From contig NC_134152.1 in assembly GCF_033958435.1 (NCBI RefSeq), forward strand, positions 12,014,001 through 12,078,000: a stretch of 64,000 bases of DNA, in the 5' to 3' direction. The stretch is from Carettochelys insculpta (taxonomy: Eukaryota; Chordata; Testudines; Carettochelyidae). Positions 53,409 to 63,559 of this stretch are shown piece after piece. Each line of letters opens with the position of its first letter. Position 1 is the first letter of the stretch. The notes under the pieces are model-generated. The model was given only the letters and a program-made list of their open reading frames with translations. It searched no databases and was not told where the DNA came from. The position numbers and the translations under genes are program-made.

Positions 53409-55647
53409 TCAAACTTGCTGTCTCAGGGCTTGCCCCGAGGGTGCGCGACCCTGCTGGGGGTGACGTCTGGGGGCCCTATACTGTTGCTGCTGTTGGTGGC
53501 GCCCCTGGTCGTAGCCCTGTTGATATTGTGTACACTGTGGTTGATAAGCGTAGCGCCTTTGCTGGGGGTAAAACTTCTTCCTCCTGTATAGGGGAGTATA
53601 TATGCCCAGGGTCCTAAGTGTGGCTCTTGAGTCCTTGCTGGAGTGTAGGACCGAGTCAGTTGAATCTGCGAATAACTTTTGTCTGTCAAATGGAAGATCT
53701 ATGATTTTTGTTTGCAGATCTCTGGGAATACCGGACGTCTGCAGCCACGATTCCCTGTGCATTACCACTGCTGTGGCTGTGGAGCGTGCTGCCGTGTCCG
53801 CCACATCCAGGGCAATCTGAACTCCTGCTCGTGAGGCTGCGTAGCCCTCCTGGACGATCGCTTTCAGCACCGGTTTCTTGTCCTCTGGAAGGAAATCCAT
53901 GAGGGAGGTAAGTCCGGAATAATTGTCGAAGTTGTGGTTTGACAGGTGTGCCGCATAATTTGCCATTTGCAGTAGTAAGGTAGAGGAGGAATAGACCTTC
54001 CTGCTGAACAGGTATAATTTCCTCGCATCTTTATCTGACCCTCCTGACTTATATTGGGGTGTCTTGGATCTCTGCTGTGATGATTCGAACACCAGAGAAT
54101 TTGGCTGGGGGTGGCTAAACAGGAATTCCATTCCCTTGGCTGGAACAAAGTATTTCTTATCCGCCCTCTTATTCGTGGGTGGGATGGAGGCCGGAGTCTG
54201 CCATATGTTGGTGGCTGATTCCATAATCGCTTCATCTAGTGGGATGGCAATCTTGGATGAAACTGGGGGTCTCAAATTTTTCAGGAGTTTATGATGTTTT
54301 TCCTGCACCTCTGCTATTTGAATGTCCTGTGTTTGTGCTACCCTCTTGAACAGCTCTTGGAATTGCTTAAGGTCGTCCGGGGGCAGAGGGGGGGAGATAT
54401 CCCCGGGGATAACCGCCTCATCTGGGGAGGACAAGGAGGCATCGCTATGATATACCTCCTTTAATTCCTCAGGTTCCTGACTCTGTTTGTATGCTTGCTC
54501 TTTTGAGGGTTCTGGAGGGACGTCCAGGGCCTTTGGACCAATTTCAGGCTGGGAAAGCTGTGTTCTTCCCACAGACAGAGACTGTATGAAGGGGTGTTGG
54601 TGAGGTGTGGGTGGGGATCTACCCCTGGATCTGGACCCCTGTGCTGGTGTTCAGTATGGTAAGGACGGCCATAACAACAGGGGCAAGGGCCCGGTGATGG
54701 AGATCTGGACCATGATCGGAATGTGTACATATGGTGCCTAGAAGGGCGTGACCTCCGTGATGACGTTGACAATGGCGGAGATGTTCTGTGATAGTATTCA
54801 TAGGGATCCATACTGGCGATTGGTGAAGGCTGTCTGAGCCAGGGGGATGGTGGTTGAAGGAACGGGGATGGAGGTCTGAAGCAGGCTGTTGGAGTTGCTG
54901 CCCGGTGTATCTCGAGGGGGGGAGCTAGGCGATAACGGTAACGCGATGATGTCCGGAGATTGGCTGAGGTGCCGGGTTTTGGCCTTTGCTTTTCCCCGCC
55001 CGAGGAGCAGGTGCTGGCCCCTCTGGTGCCGGGGACCTCGGCACCATAGTCAGTGCCGCGCTCGGTGCCGCTGTGCACAGTGCCACGTGGGTAGCTTCTT
55101 CCAGCACTGTTGGGTCCCGTGCCGGGTACCCTCGCTCTGGTGCCGTCGGTGCTGCAATGCTCGGTGCCGTGGGAGTCGGTGCCGCCGATTCCGGTGCCTG
55201 CGGAGTCCTCGGTGCCGACTGCTTAATGGTTGGAAGCCCCTGTGCAGCTGTGTGCGCTGCGGTCTTCCCGCTATGAACAGCCAGCGGGTCAGGGCCCTGT
55301 GATCCGCTCGTCCTGCTCGCGGATGTTACCGGCAAGGATCGAGCTGGGGAGAGATTCTTTTTCTTTTGCACAGAGGAGGTTAGGGAAGCTGCCTTCCTCT
55401 TGTGCGACCCTGAGGGCCCCTCTTTATGGGGCTTCTCCGATGGTCCAGGGTGGAGGGCCTTATCAGATAGAATCATCTTCAGCCTCATTTCCCTGTCCTT
55501 TCTGGCCCTAGCTGTAAGCTTAGAGCAGTGAGGACACTTTTGTGGAACGTGGGTCTCCCCGAGGCAACGGATACACTTGCTATGCCCATCTGAGGCAGGC
55601 ATGGCCTCATGGCATGACTCACATTTCTTAAACCCCGGTGAAGACAC
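53409..55647 (-). pseudogene. DIRS copy B gag-like protein
   Basis: The start 'MSSPGFKKC' at 55647 opens the same Cys-rich module as copy A. The first 240 codons stay open to 54925, then the protein moves through a second frame (54461-55078, Arg/Ser-rich 'RSWSRSPSPGPCPCC') and a third (54572-53409, 'DLKQFQELFKRVAQTQDIQ'). At least two frameshifts are therefore needed. The C-terminus reads through the Gln run where copy A has a stop, giving 23 more residues. Confidence 0.8.
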
Positions 55648-55932
55648 TGCCTGGGCATTTAAGTCTTTGAATGTTAATAGAGATTTAACAGCTAATCAGT
55701 CCTGGAATAGATAACGTTCGTGGCCTTTAGGATAGCGGACTGCCTGAGGTGGCCGCCTCTGTTCTTCTCTCTCTTTTTTTTTTTTTTAATTATATACACA
55801 TCTAACGCAGAATGACTTCAACGGTGATAACTAAACTACCAAGTAATAACTATTAACAGTAAGAAACACAGTTTTATCTGTCTCAGGCGTTGGAGCTGGA
55901 GCAGATTCCGCCTGCAGCCGTTGGTGGTTGAG

Positions 55933-56091
55933 AAGGAACTGGCGGGGACCGGATTGCGCACGTGACCGAAAGCGCGCGAAGGACCGGCGCGCATCGGCGC
56001 ATGCGCGACCCAATGGAGACTGCTGGAAATTTTCCGATCTGCGGCGCTGGGGCGAGCCCGATACCTACTGTGGCACACCCATGGGGACCAC
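55933..56091. repeat. DIRS copy B inverted terminal repeat, 5' side
   Basis: Inverse complement of 50082-50239. A T-run lies just inside at 55772-55787, at the same place as in copy A. Confidence 0.85.
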
Positions 56092-56100
56092 TCGAAGAAG

Positions 56101-56495
56101 AATCAAATTTATTAAAAACTGAATTTATCTCATAGACAGTCTCAGTCTAGTCCTTATGGAGGCTTCTCTTTGGTGTCTGGGGCCTGCAAGGAGGAAAAAG
56201 GTGGACACTACAGTAGGGGTCAAGGAATGCACATGCTCCCTCCTGATATTGGGGTATAAGGGGGTGGAAATTTCTGTCTGTATCCTTGTGGAGGTTTCCT
56301 CTCACAGAGACCTGTCCTGTGGGTTTTACCATGGCAGGTGGATGGACTGGGCCTGAGGTAACCAGTGTCAGGCTGGAATCAGCAGACATCTATGGAAACG
56401 GATATTCTTTGTGGGCCGATTGCTAGTGGTGTGCAAGAGGAGCAGCATGAAAGAGACATGCAGCAGTGCCATGCTGAGATCAGTGAGCTGTCAGC
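56101..56495 (+). pseudogene. Harbinger right end plus Myb/SANT-like relic
   Basis: 56101-56137 continues the Harbinger interrupted at 50036. From 56138 the sequence is closely similar to 15406-15756. The coding trace at 56440-56495 reads 'HERDMQQCHAEISELSAY', the same half-domain as at 15700. Confidence 0.55.
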
Positions 56496-56584
56496 ATACC
56501 CAGGGCCGTCCCTAGGGATGTGCAGAGCGTGGGGCACCCTCTCCCTCAAGCCCTGCCCTGGCTCTTCTGCCCCTGTTCTGCTCC
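56496..56584. mobile_element. Truncated copy of the GC-rich hAT-like insert
   Basis: 'cagggccgtccctagggatg' at the same position in the relic as 15757 in the other copy. Only about 90 bases are left. Confidence 0.5.
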
Positions 56585-56702
56585 AGCAACTCAACACGCA
56601 AAAAAAGGTGGGGCGAATTTCAAGAAGCTTTGTAGACACTTAATTAGAATTCATAATATTGAGGTTAATAATCAAATTTATCTCAAAGTGTAGACACAGC
56701 CT
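56585..56702 (+). mobile_element. Second Harbinger right terminus
   Basis: 'gaatttcaagaagctttgta', 'gaattcataatattgaggtt', then 'tctcaaagtgtagacacagc'. This is a clean inverse complement of the left end type at 45413, and repeats the kind of sequence found just before DIRS copy B (49982-50036). Confidence 0.6.
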
Positions 56703-56770
56703 GTGTCTCAATAGCTCCTATTTCGAAACAGCAATAGCAATTTTGAAACAGGTATCATTCCTCTCACTTT

Positions 56771-57168
56771 GGCTGCATCTACACTCCAGCGACCTTTTGA
56801 AAGCAGGAGAGATACTTTCTGGAAGATTGTCTTTCGAAAGAGCGTGTCCACAGACAAAAAGTGGTTTGATCTTCTGATCCACTCTTTCGACAGATCGATC
56901 TTCCCTTTGAAAAGACAGTGGCCACACAGCCCTGGCCACTCTTTCAAAAGAACAGGCCAGGAAATGCCACAGACAGCGGTTGTATGGCTGCCAAACCCGT
57001 GCAAGGGCTGCAGCTGGCCATTCCCTTAAAGAGCCCCTCCCCAACACCCCCACCCTGTGCACGCTGAGACCTGTCAAGCTGTCTGTAGCACAGTAGCCCC
57101 TGTGCAGGGACCACGCTGGGGCACCCCTCAATGCACGCACAAGCACTTGCACTTTGTATTCCGTGCAG
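56771..57168 (+). mobile_element. Harbinger copy 4, left end
   Basis: Starts 'ggctgcatctacactccagc' and shares 'cgtgtccacagacaaaaagtg'-type words with the MITEs at 40571 and 44536. The region where transposase exon 1 should be has no coding trace. It ends at a splice-acceptor-like 'ttccgtgcag'. Confidence 0.55.
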
Positions 57169-57915
57169 GTCATCAGGGTGATCAACACCATGCTCCTGTG
57201 CAGGGTCATCCATGTCGGGGACCTTGATGTGGCCATTTCAGGATTCACTGCCCTGGGGTTCTGCCACTGTTTTGGTGAGCTGGACTAGACCCATATCCTG
57301 ATCCATGCCCCTGACCACAGCACAGGCCATTTTATCACCTGGAAGGGGTAACATGCAGTGATGCTTCAGGCCCTGGTTTATGTGAAAGGACGCTTCAGGG
57401 GCATCTGGGTGGGCTGTTCGGGCTGGGTCCATGATGCCAGATGTTTAGGAACTCGTGGCTCAGGAGGAGGATGGAGAAGGGGCCTTACATCCTGCGTGGG
57501 AGCTCCCAGTCAGGGATGTCATCATGCCCCTATGCATGGTGGCTGATGCTGCAGACCCCCTGCACCTGTAGCTTATGCAGTCCTATACTGGCCACCTGGA
57601 CCTAACACAGGACCTTTCTAACACTAGGCTCAACCAGGCCCGCAACCCTGTGGAGTGCATATTCAGGCACCTGAAGGGCTATTTTAGGTGCCTTCTGATG
57701 CACTTGTAGGTTGGCCTGCACAATGTGCCCACCATCATGGGGGCCGGCTATGCTCTCCACAACATGGTAGAGAGAAAGCACACACTTTTCATGCGGGGTG
57801 CGCTGCTGAGATCAGCCCTGGCAACGAGCAGCCGGCCGCTGCCCTAGCACCACGCCCAGTGGGATGGGGGTTGGGTCAGGGAGGCCTTCTACGCTGCCTT
57901 TATTTGGGAGCCTTA
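57169..57915 (+). pseudogene. HARBI1-like transposase exon 2 relic (copy 4)
   Basis: Starts at the same intron boundary as exon 2 of copy 1. Frames read 'GFTALGFCHCFGELD' (first Asp), stop, 'ILIHAPDHSTGHFITWKG', 'VMLQALVYVKGRFRGIWVG', 'GWVHDARCLGTRG', then after shifts 'NPVECIFRHLKGYFRCLLMH' (Glu), 'IMGAGYALHNMVERKH' and 'WVREAF'. The second Asp region is damaged. It is on +, whereas the transposases of copies 1 and 3 are on -. Exon 1 is missing. Confidence 0.75.
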
Positions 57916-58480
57916 GTGACCCTCCCCCAGGGCACCCCTGCAAGCCCCTCCTGCCCATTCATGCCTCACTACTCCCCCATCATGGCCTGTCCCCCAGATC
58001 CACCCTTCACCCATCCCCACAACAACAAGGAATACAGAGCTGTGGAACAAAGAAACAATTTACTCAAAGAAACTAAAACGAGTGCAAAACAAGAAAACCA
58101 AACTTGCAACTATTAATGGGGGTAACTATGTACATGGGAAGGGGTCCTGGGATAGGGGTGGGGGACAACAGAACTTGGAGGGAGGTTCTGAAAAGAGGGT
58201 AGGGGCCTTAGTCTTCTGCAGGGGTGGGGGCATTGACCCACGGTGGCTGTGGGAACCCCTGCCACCTAGGGCGCCACAGCCAAAGGGAGAAAAGAGGTGG
58301 CTGCTCTTCCACCAGCTGTTTGCTCCCTCCTTCCCTTCTACTAACTGCTGCCGCCACCAGGTCGGAAGTGCCCACCTGCAGCACCCAGTGCTAGCACTGC
58401 CGCTGCCTGGACCACACCATCTGCCTGCTCTGCAAGGGAGGTGGGGTGGGGACCAGCTCTGGGCCAACTCCTAGTACCTC
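57916..58480. other. GC-rich Harbinger-flanking sequence, no gene
   Basis: Overlapping frames on both strands with Pro/Gly-rich content. No right terminal repeat for copy 4 was found. Confidence 0.35.
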
Positions 58481-58484
58481 AACA

Positions 58485-58670
58485 GCTAGAGGAGGTGGGC
58501 TGCACACAGAGCATCTGAGGCAGGTAAATCCTGGGAATGAGCGGGGCTGTTTGGGGCTGAGAGGGGTTAAGTCTGTGGATGGGGGGCAGGTTTGTTGGAT
58601 GGGGGTAAAGCTTGGGGTGGGGGGTGGATTTGGGTGTTGAGGTGGATTAAGCCTGGAGATGGGGGTAACA
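58485..58670. repeat. G-rich imperfect tandem repeat
   Basis: Repeated 'ggatggggg' and 'ggttaagtctg' or 'attaagcctgg' phrases. Confidence 0.5.
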
Positions 58671-58732
58671 ACTTTCTAATTGATACAAACATTGTGTGGG
58701 CACTATTCTTAAAACAGGCATGACAAAGTACA

Positions 58733-58855
58733 GTTTGATGTTAAGGCCTGTCTCATATTCACATGCATTGCAGCTCTTGAAGTACTGATTTTGTAACTGA
58801 ATTTAAAAAAATGGTTCTTCTTGCTATTTTGGTTGCATACCCCTGACATAGACTA
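58733..58855 (+). repeat. Interspersed repeat, copy in + orientation
   Basis: 'atgcattgcagctcttgaag' then 'tcttcttgctattttggttg'. It matches 61765-61885 on the opposite strand. Confidence 0.65.
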
Positions 58856-59004
58856 ACCAAAAATCAGCTGGGACCCACCTAATAAGCAGTGTGTTTGGGG
58901 AGCAAATAATTGACTTTCATATAAACTCAAGATAATGAGCTGATTCCTAATTACACCTATGCCAAGGGCCACCTTTTCTTGCCATTTTGGAAGCTGGATG
59001 GTAG

Positions 59005-59240
59005 GGTGGCTCTGAGCTGTATGTGGTTCTCTAAGAAGCCATTTGCGGCTCCCACCACTATCTGTTTTGGCTCTCTGCTGCACTGAAAGACTAGCACTTG
59101 ATTTAACTGGTTTAATGGCTGGCAGGAGGGATCTGGCCATTAAACCAATTACATTGAGTGCTAATTTTTCAGCCTGGCAAGATGGTAGGAGCTGCCTCTG
59201 CAGCGCTTCCAGAGGGCTTGGCTGAGAAGGCGCAGCAGCA
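59005..59240. repeat. Foldback repeat, copy 1
   Basis: The halves around 59125 pair: 'aactggtttaatggctgg' with 'tggccattaaaccaatt', 'actgaaagactagcac' with 'gtgctaatttttcag', and 'ctctctgctgc' with 'gctgcctctgcag'. The outer part 'gtggttctctaagaagccat' is like 62820-62880 in reverse. Confidence 0.6.
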
Positions 59241-59269
59241 GTGGATTTCCTGCGCAAGCCAGTAATTGA

Positions 59270-59800
59270 ATCCCAGGTTGGGGAGGCAGTTTGTGGCCCC
59301 ATGGGGGAATGGGGGAGCTAGGGAGTTAAGCCTGGGCACAAGAGGGAGACGGTTTGGTGCGGTGGGAGGGGGTTTAACCCAACTGAGAGGCTGGCTCAGG
59401 CTCTCCACGGGATGCTAAGCTGTTGGGGGGTTGCTTGAGCTTCACGCAGGGCAGCTCAGGCCTCATGTGGGGGGCTAAGCTGCTGGAGGGAGTTTCAGGC
59501 CCTGTGTGGGGGATGCGTCAGGTCCTGTGTGCGGCATGCTGTCAAGCCCCACTGGGGGATGGTAAAGCCAATGGGGGACAGCTTGGGCCCTGCTGGGGGA
59601 TGGTTTAAGACCCCTTGGGATTGGTTAAGCTACTGTGGGGGTGGTTAAGCCTCCAGGGGGGCTGTTTGGGCTCACCCAGGGGGCAGTTAAGCTGCTGGGT
59701 GGCAGCTTGGGCCCTGCACATAGGGGGCAGCGTGGGTCCTGCGCAGGGTGGCTAAGCTGTCAGGCAGCAGTTTGGGCCCTGCATAAGGGAAGGGGTTGGG
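59270..59800. repeat. G-rich minisatellite
   Basis: Imperfect units of about 35-60 bp containing 'taagctgctggg' and 'agcttgggccctgc'. About ten units, not in perfect register. Confidence 0.65.
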
Positions 59801-60730
59801 GTGGCGGGGGTGGTTGGGGCTTGAGTTTCCCCACCTTTTTTTGTGAGAAAAAAAGCACCGCCTATGCCACTTTATACCTCTCTGGAAGCATAAAGAGACT
59901 TTAAAATGGGCATATATTGCAGGAGGTTGTCTAGCTAACATACAGGTTCTACAACCAGACTGATTCCTAGCATAGGGGATGGACTGGGATGTGATCAGAA
60001 CACACTGAAAAATGGTTGTTCTTTGTTTCCCAGGGCACATAGGAAACAGAGTGCAGATGAGAGCAGCCCCCAAAATTGTTTAATTTACCTCAAAAGCTAG
60101 GCAGGGCCTTGCATTGGCCCAGACTATGACAAGCATAAAGTTGATTTAGAAAGCAGTAATGGAATAACTGAGAATCAGGCCCAAGAGGCCCCTAATTTAA
60201 CATTTTTTTCAATGCAACCTTAATTATGGAGTCACGGCCAGTACCACAATAATAATTATCTATATTACTGCAGCTGTAAGGTCTGGGAATGTAATATATA
60301 CAATGACAACTCACCTGTTCTGGCATCAGGATGCAACCATTGTCCCATTTCCCTCTGGCTGGACAGCTTGTTGGGGTTTGTTGGAGAATTGGTGCCCTCT
60401 GGCCAAAGTAAATGTTCTCCTTTTCTAGAGCAAGCTAAGGGAGCATAATTAAACCAGGACTCCCTCAGCTCAAGCCTAAATCATGGGATAGCTATGTGAG
60501 CCTGCATGAAGGCTGTCCCGATACTTTGTTTCTCAGGATCATTTCCTTTCATGTCTGTCATCCTACCAGGAGATTCAGCTACCAGCCTGGCCACTCCCAG
60601 TGACCTCCTACATCCTTTGCTTAGACAGATTCCTCACAATTTACTGTCACCATGGCTTCCAGACCAGGTTTTACCACAACATTGGTGTTTTCTCAGATTA
60701 TCAAAGATCAGCTCTCAAACTGGTGCATCT
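59801..60730. other. Spacer, nothing recognised
   Basis: No supported gene. The frame at 60506-60964 runs into MITE sequence and is not convincing. Confidence 0.4.
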
Positions 60731-60734
60731 AAAG

Positions 60735-60876
60735 GTATACCTACATTACCTGGAAGAGCAGCCTGCTCAGGGTCAATCTTCTGGGGTTTGATTTTGCGCA
60801 CCTGGCAGAGATATATGAAAACGGACTATCTGGGGTCGGGAGTCAACATCTGCACTCCTCAATATCACAAGGAGGT
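60735..60876. mobile_element. MITE fragment
   Basis: 'ggtatacctacattacctgg' then 'gtcaatcttctggggtttga' resembles a Harbinger-type MITE start. It is cut by the palindrome that follows. Confidence 0.4.
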
Positions 60877-61334
60877 CGACAGGAGATTTTCTTCTCTCTA
60901 CCTCCCTTTTGGAAGGAGCATGCAAATACGGCCTCTTGGAAATGCATACGAGGTGTGGATTTAAATATCTAGCACCTCATTTTCATACTTATGTGGGATC
61001 TCAGTTCTGGAAGAGCTGATTTTGAAAGCCAAAAGAGCCATGTAGACACAGTTCATTCAAAAGGAAATCCCACTTTTGAAAGGACCCTCCTTCCTGAAAA
61101 AAATTAGGAAGAAGGGTGCTTTTGAAAGTGGAGTTTTCTTTTGAATTAACCCTGTCTACAGGGCTCTTTTGGCTTTTGAAATCAGCTCTTCTAGAACTGA
61201 GATCCTATACAAGTAAGCAAATGAGGCATGAGATATCTAAATCCATGCCTCATTTGCATTTCTGACTGTCTGCATTTGCATGCCCCTTCCGAGAAAGAGG
61301 GGCAGCGTAGCCATGGCCTCTGTGAAGAAGTTGA
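60877..61334. mobile_element. Long palindromic MITE
   Basis: The left half and right half are inverse complements around about 61098: 'gagctgattttgaaagccaa' with 'ttggcttttgaaatcagctc', 'gtgggatctcagttc' with 'gaactgagatcctat', and 'ggagcatgcaaata' with 'tatttgcatgcccc'-like sequence. The whole could form one hairpin of about 200 bp. Confidence 0.65.
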
Positions 61335-61424
61335 TTGCAGATAAGTTGATTTTAGCTATGAAATTGCTGTAGCTAGAATTGCATATCTACAATCTACTTA
61401 ACTGCCTAGTGTAGACCAGGCCTA
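61335..61424 (-). mobile_element. MITE fragment, same family as 35408
   Basis: The inverse complement begins 'ggcctggtctacactaggca' and shares 'tagatatgcaattctagct' with 35408-35480. Confidence 0.55.
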
Positions 61425-61764
61425 AGAAAGGTTGCCTTTTATAATCTGTCCACTTCCTCTCATGCCTTGCAGCCCAGACTACATTGCCAGACATCTCTCT
61501 GGGAACTACAATGTGCAGAATTCAGAACAGGATGGCCTGAATTCAGATATGCTCTTAAAAAGAAAGATTACCCTGTTACAAGGTACAACTACAAATTTAT
61601 ATACAAATATCCAGCTCTGTATTTTACCTCTTGCAGTATGTGTTAAACTGATCCTACACTGGTGATTCCCACTGACTGTCCACTCGTAATGATTTCTAAA
61701 GCACAAAGAGAAGATCGAGTACTTTTCTGAATTGGGAATAGTGTCTTACTATTTGTTTGGATGA

Positions 61765-61885
61765 TGCTGACCTGGGGCTGCGACCAAAATAGCAAGAAGA
61801 GCCATTTTTTCAAATTCAGTTTCAAAATGAATGCTTCAAGAGCTGCAATGCATATGAATGAGACAACCTTTAATAAATAACATCA
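61765..61885 (-). repeat. Interspersed repeat, copy in - orientation
   Basis: 'caaaatagcaagaagagcca' and 'cttcaagagctgcaatgcat', the inverse complement of 58733-58855. Confidence 0.65.
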
Positions 61886-62620
61886 GACTGTACTTTTCAT
61901 AACCCCTCTTTCAGGAACAGCGCACACACAATGATTTGTACCAGTCAGAAATCTTAAGTTACTTTCATCCCTGGACTGGAGAGCAAATGAGGACAAGGAA
62001 AACACTGTGCCTGGGGATACACTCTTAAATAGGAAGGAACAATGTTCGCATCAACCCCTCATGCTGAGGAGGAGGAACGGGGCAGCAAGTTCCCTGCAGG
62101 TGGTGCTCAATGTGCCACCCACTCTCCTGGCCAGAGCCAAAGCGCTGGCCCCGCTTGGCATCCTGGGAACTGATGCTGCTGCTGGTTGGAGGCAGCCTGA
62201 ATTCCCGTGCTCCCAGGAACAGCAACATGCAGGTGCAGCAGCTGTTCTGCGTGAGATCCAGCACTAACTTCCTGCCTGCCCATCAGGTGTCAGCACTGTG
62301 CCACGCCTCCTCCCTGCCCCATGCACTGCTGGATGAGTGGGGAGCCTGCCTGAGGTGAGCTCTGTGGCCAGGCCTTGTCTGGAGGGTGCTCATCGCCCGC
62401 GGCAAAGACAGGCAGGGAGAGGGACCAATTCCTCTCCATCTCCCTGTGCCCATTCTTCCTTCCCCTCCCCTCTCTGCCCCTGGATCTGCTGACCTGCACT
62501 GGGCAGAGGAAAGAAGGGAGCAGGCCAAAGCCAGCCAACATGGAAGATGCAGGTGGCTGGGGGCAGGAGGACGTAAAACTGCCCCCTCTAGTTCCCCGTT
62601 CTGGGGCCTAAATGGAGTCA
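61886..62620. other. Spacer, nothing recognised
   Basis: GC content rises toward 62100-62600. Frames are open on both strands with no domain I recognise. Confidence 0.35.
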
Positions 62621-62624
62621 TTGC

Positions 62625-62890
62625 AGCCCTGGACGCTGATGCTACTGACTCCTCTGTGGCACCCTGCCCTACCGCCACTGAAATAATAGAACTGAATTCA
62701 GTTGGTTTAATGGCTGGATCCCTCCCGTTGCCCTGCCAACCATTAAACCAGCTGAATTTAGTTCTGTTGGTTCAGTGATGGCAGGGCACGGAGCTGCAGA
62801 GGAACCAGTGGTGACAGCATCTAGAGCCACAAATGACTCCTTAAAGAGCCACATGCAACTCCGGAGCTGAAGGTTGCCGACTCCTGACCT
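62625..62890. repeat. Foldback repeat, copy 2
   Basis: Centred near 62728. 'ttggtttaatggctgg' pairs with 'ccaaccattaaacca', and 'cctctgtggcaccctgccct' pairs with the 'agggca.ggagctgcagagg' type sequence at 62783-62803. Same design as 59005-59240. Confidence 0.65.
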
Positions 62891-63559
62891 AGGGTGATGT
62901 ACAAGCACTGTGGAGACTTAACTGCTTCGTTCAAAAGCTTAAGAGCTATGTGTTCTAAAGAGCAGTCTTATTACATGTGTGTACAGGGATTATTTCTCTC
63001 TGGATGGGACCATTTGTGAGATTTTTATTGGTTAAATGTGGAAAGACATGAAGAAGAAAGACTTTTGTTTCGGTAAGCCTTGACTGGATGAGCATAATTT
63101 GCAAAGGTCTCCTCAAAATCTGCACTCTGCATACAAAACCCCTGCATTTGCACATTACTATGTGCAGGTCTCTGTTGCTACAAAGCATGCACTTTAATCG
63201 TGTCTATTGTTTTTGTGTATTGATCTGATCAGCTGGATCTCTAGGCATATGCATACGTGTGAAGAACCCATCACCCAAGCATTCATTGGGGGGTCTTTCA
63301 TTTGTCCACCCAGGTCTCACTGCCTGAGAACCCCACTTGAACACCAGTATTTGTTCATGCACACTTGCACACCAAACGCACTGGTGCATGTGCTGTCCTG
63401 CACTGTTACCCGCATTGGCACGATAGCCATTGCTGGGAGCCCTCTGCAGGTGGGAGCAAAGGCAGTGGTGTCTCCGGACTGCTCCCTTTGTGCTGCTTAC
63501 CTAGCCACACAATGCTGGAACAGAAAATCAGAGGGAAGCCCCAAAACTCCTCATTAAAC
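62891..63559. other. Spacer, nothing recognised
   Basis: No supported feature. Confidence 0.35.

Larger units (their letters stand above)
50037..56100 (-). mobile_element. DIRS-type tyrosine-recombinase retrotransposon, copy B
   Basis: Full-length, 6.06 kb, same layout as copy A. The left flank ends 'gaacgaggtta' and the right flank starts 'aatcaaatttatt'. Joined, they match the uninterrupted sequence at 15337-15375 in the paralogous Harbinger derivative, so nothing but the element was added at an A-run. Confidence 0.9.

Noticed and set aside
59270..59800. Considered as a CRISPR-like or other regular array
   Set aside because: Units vary in length and sequence; it is a eukaryotic G-rich minisatellite.
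62283..62778. Frames of about 130 codons on both strands
   Set aside because: GC-rich, no recognisable domain, and they run into a foldback repeat.
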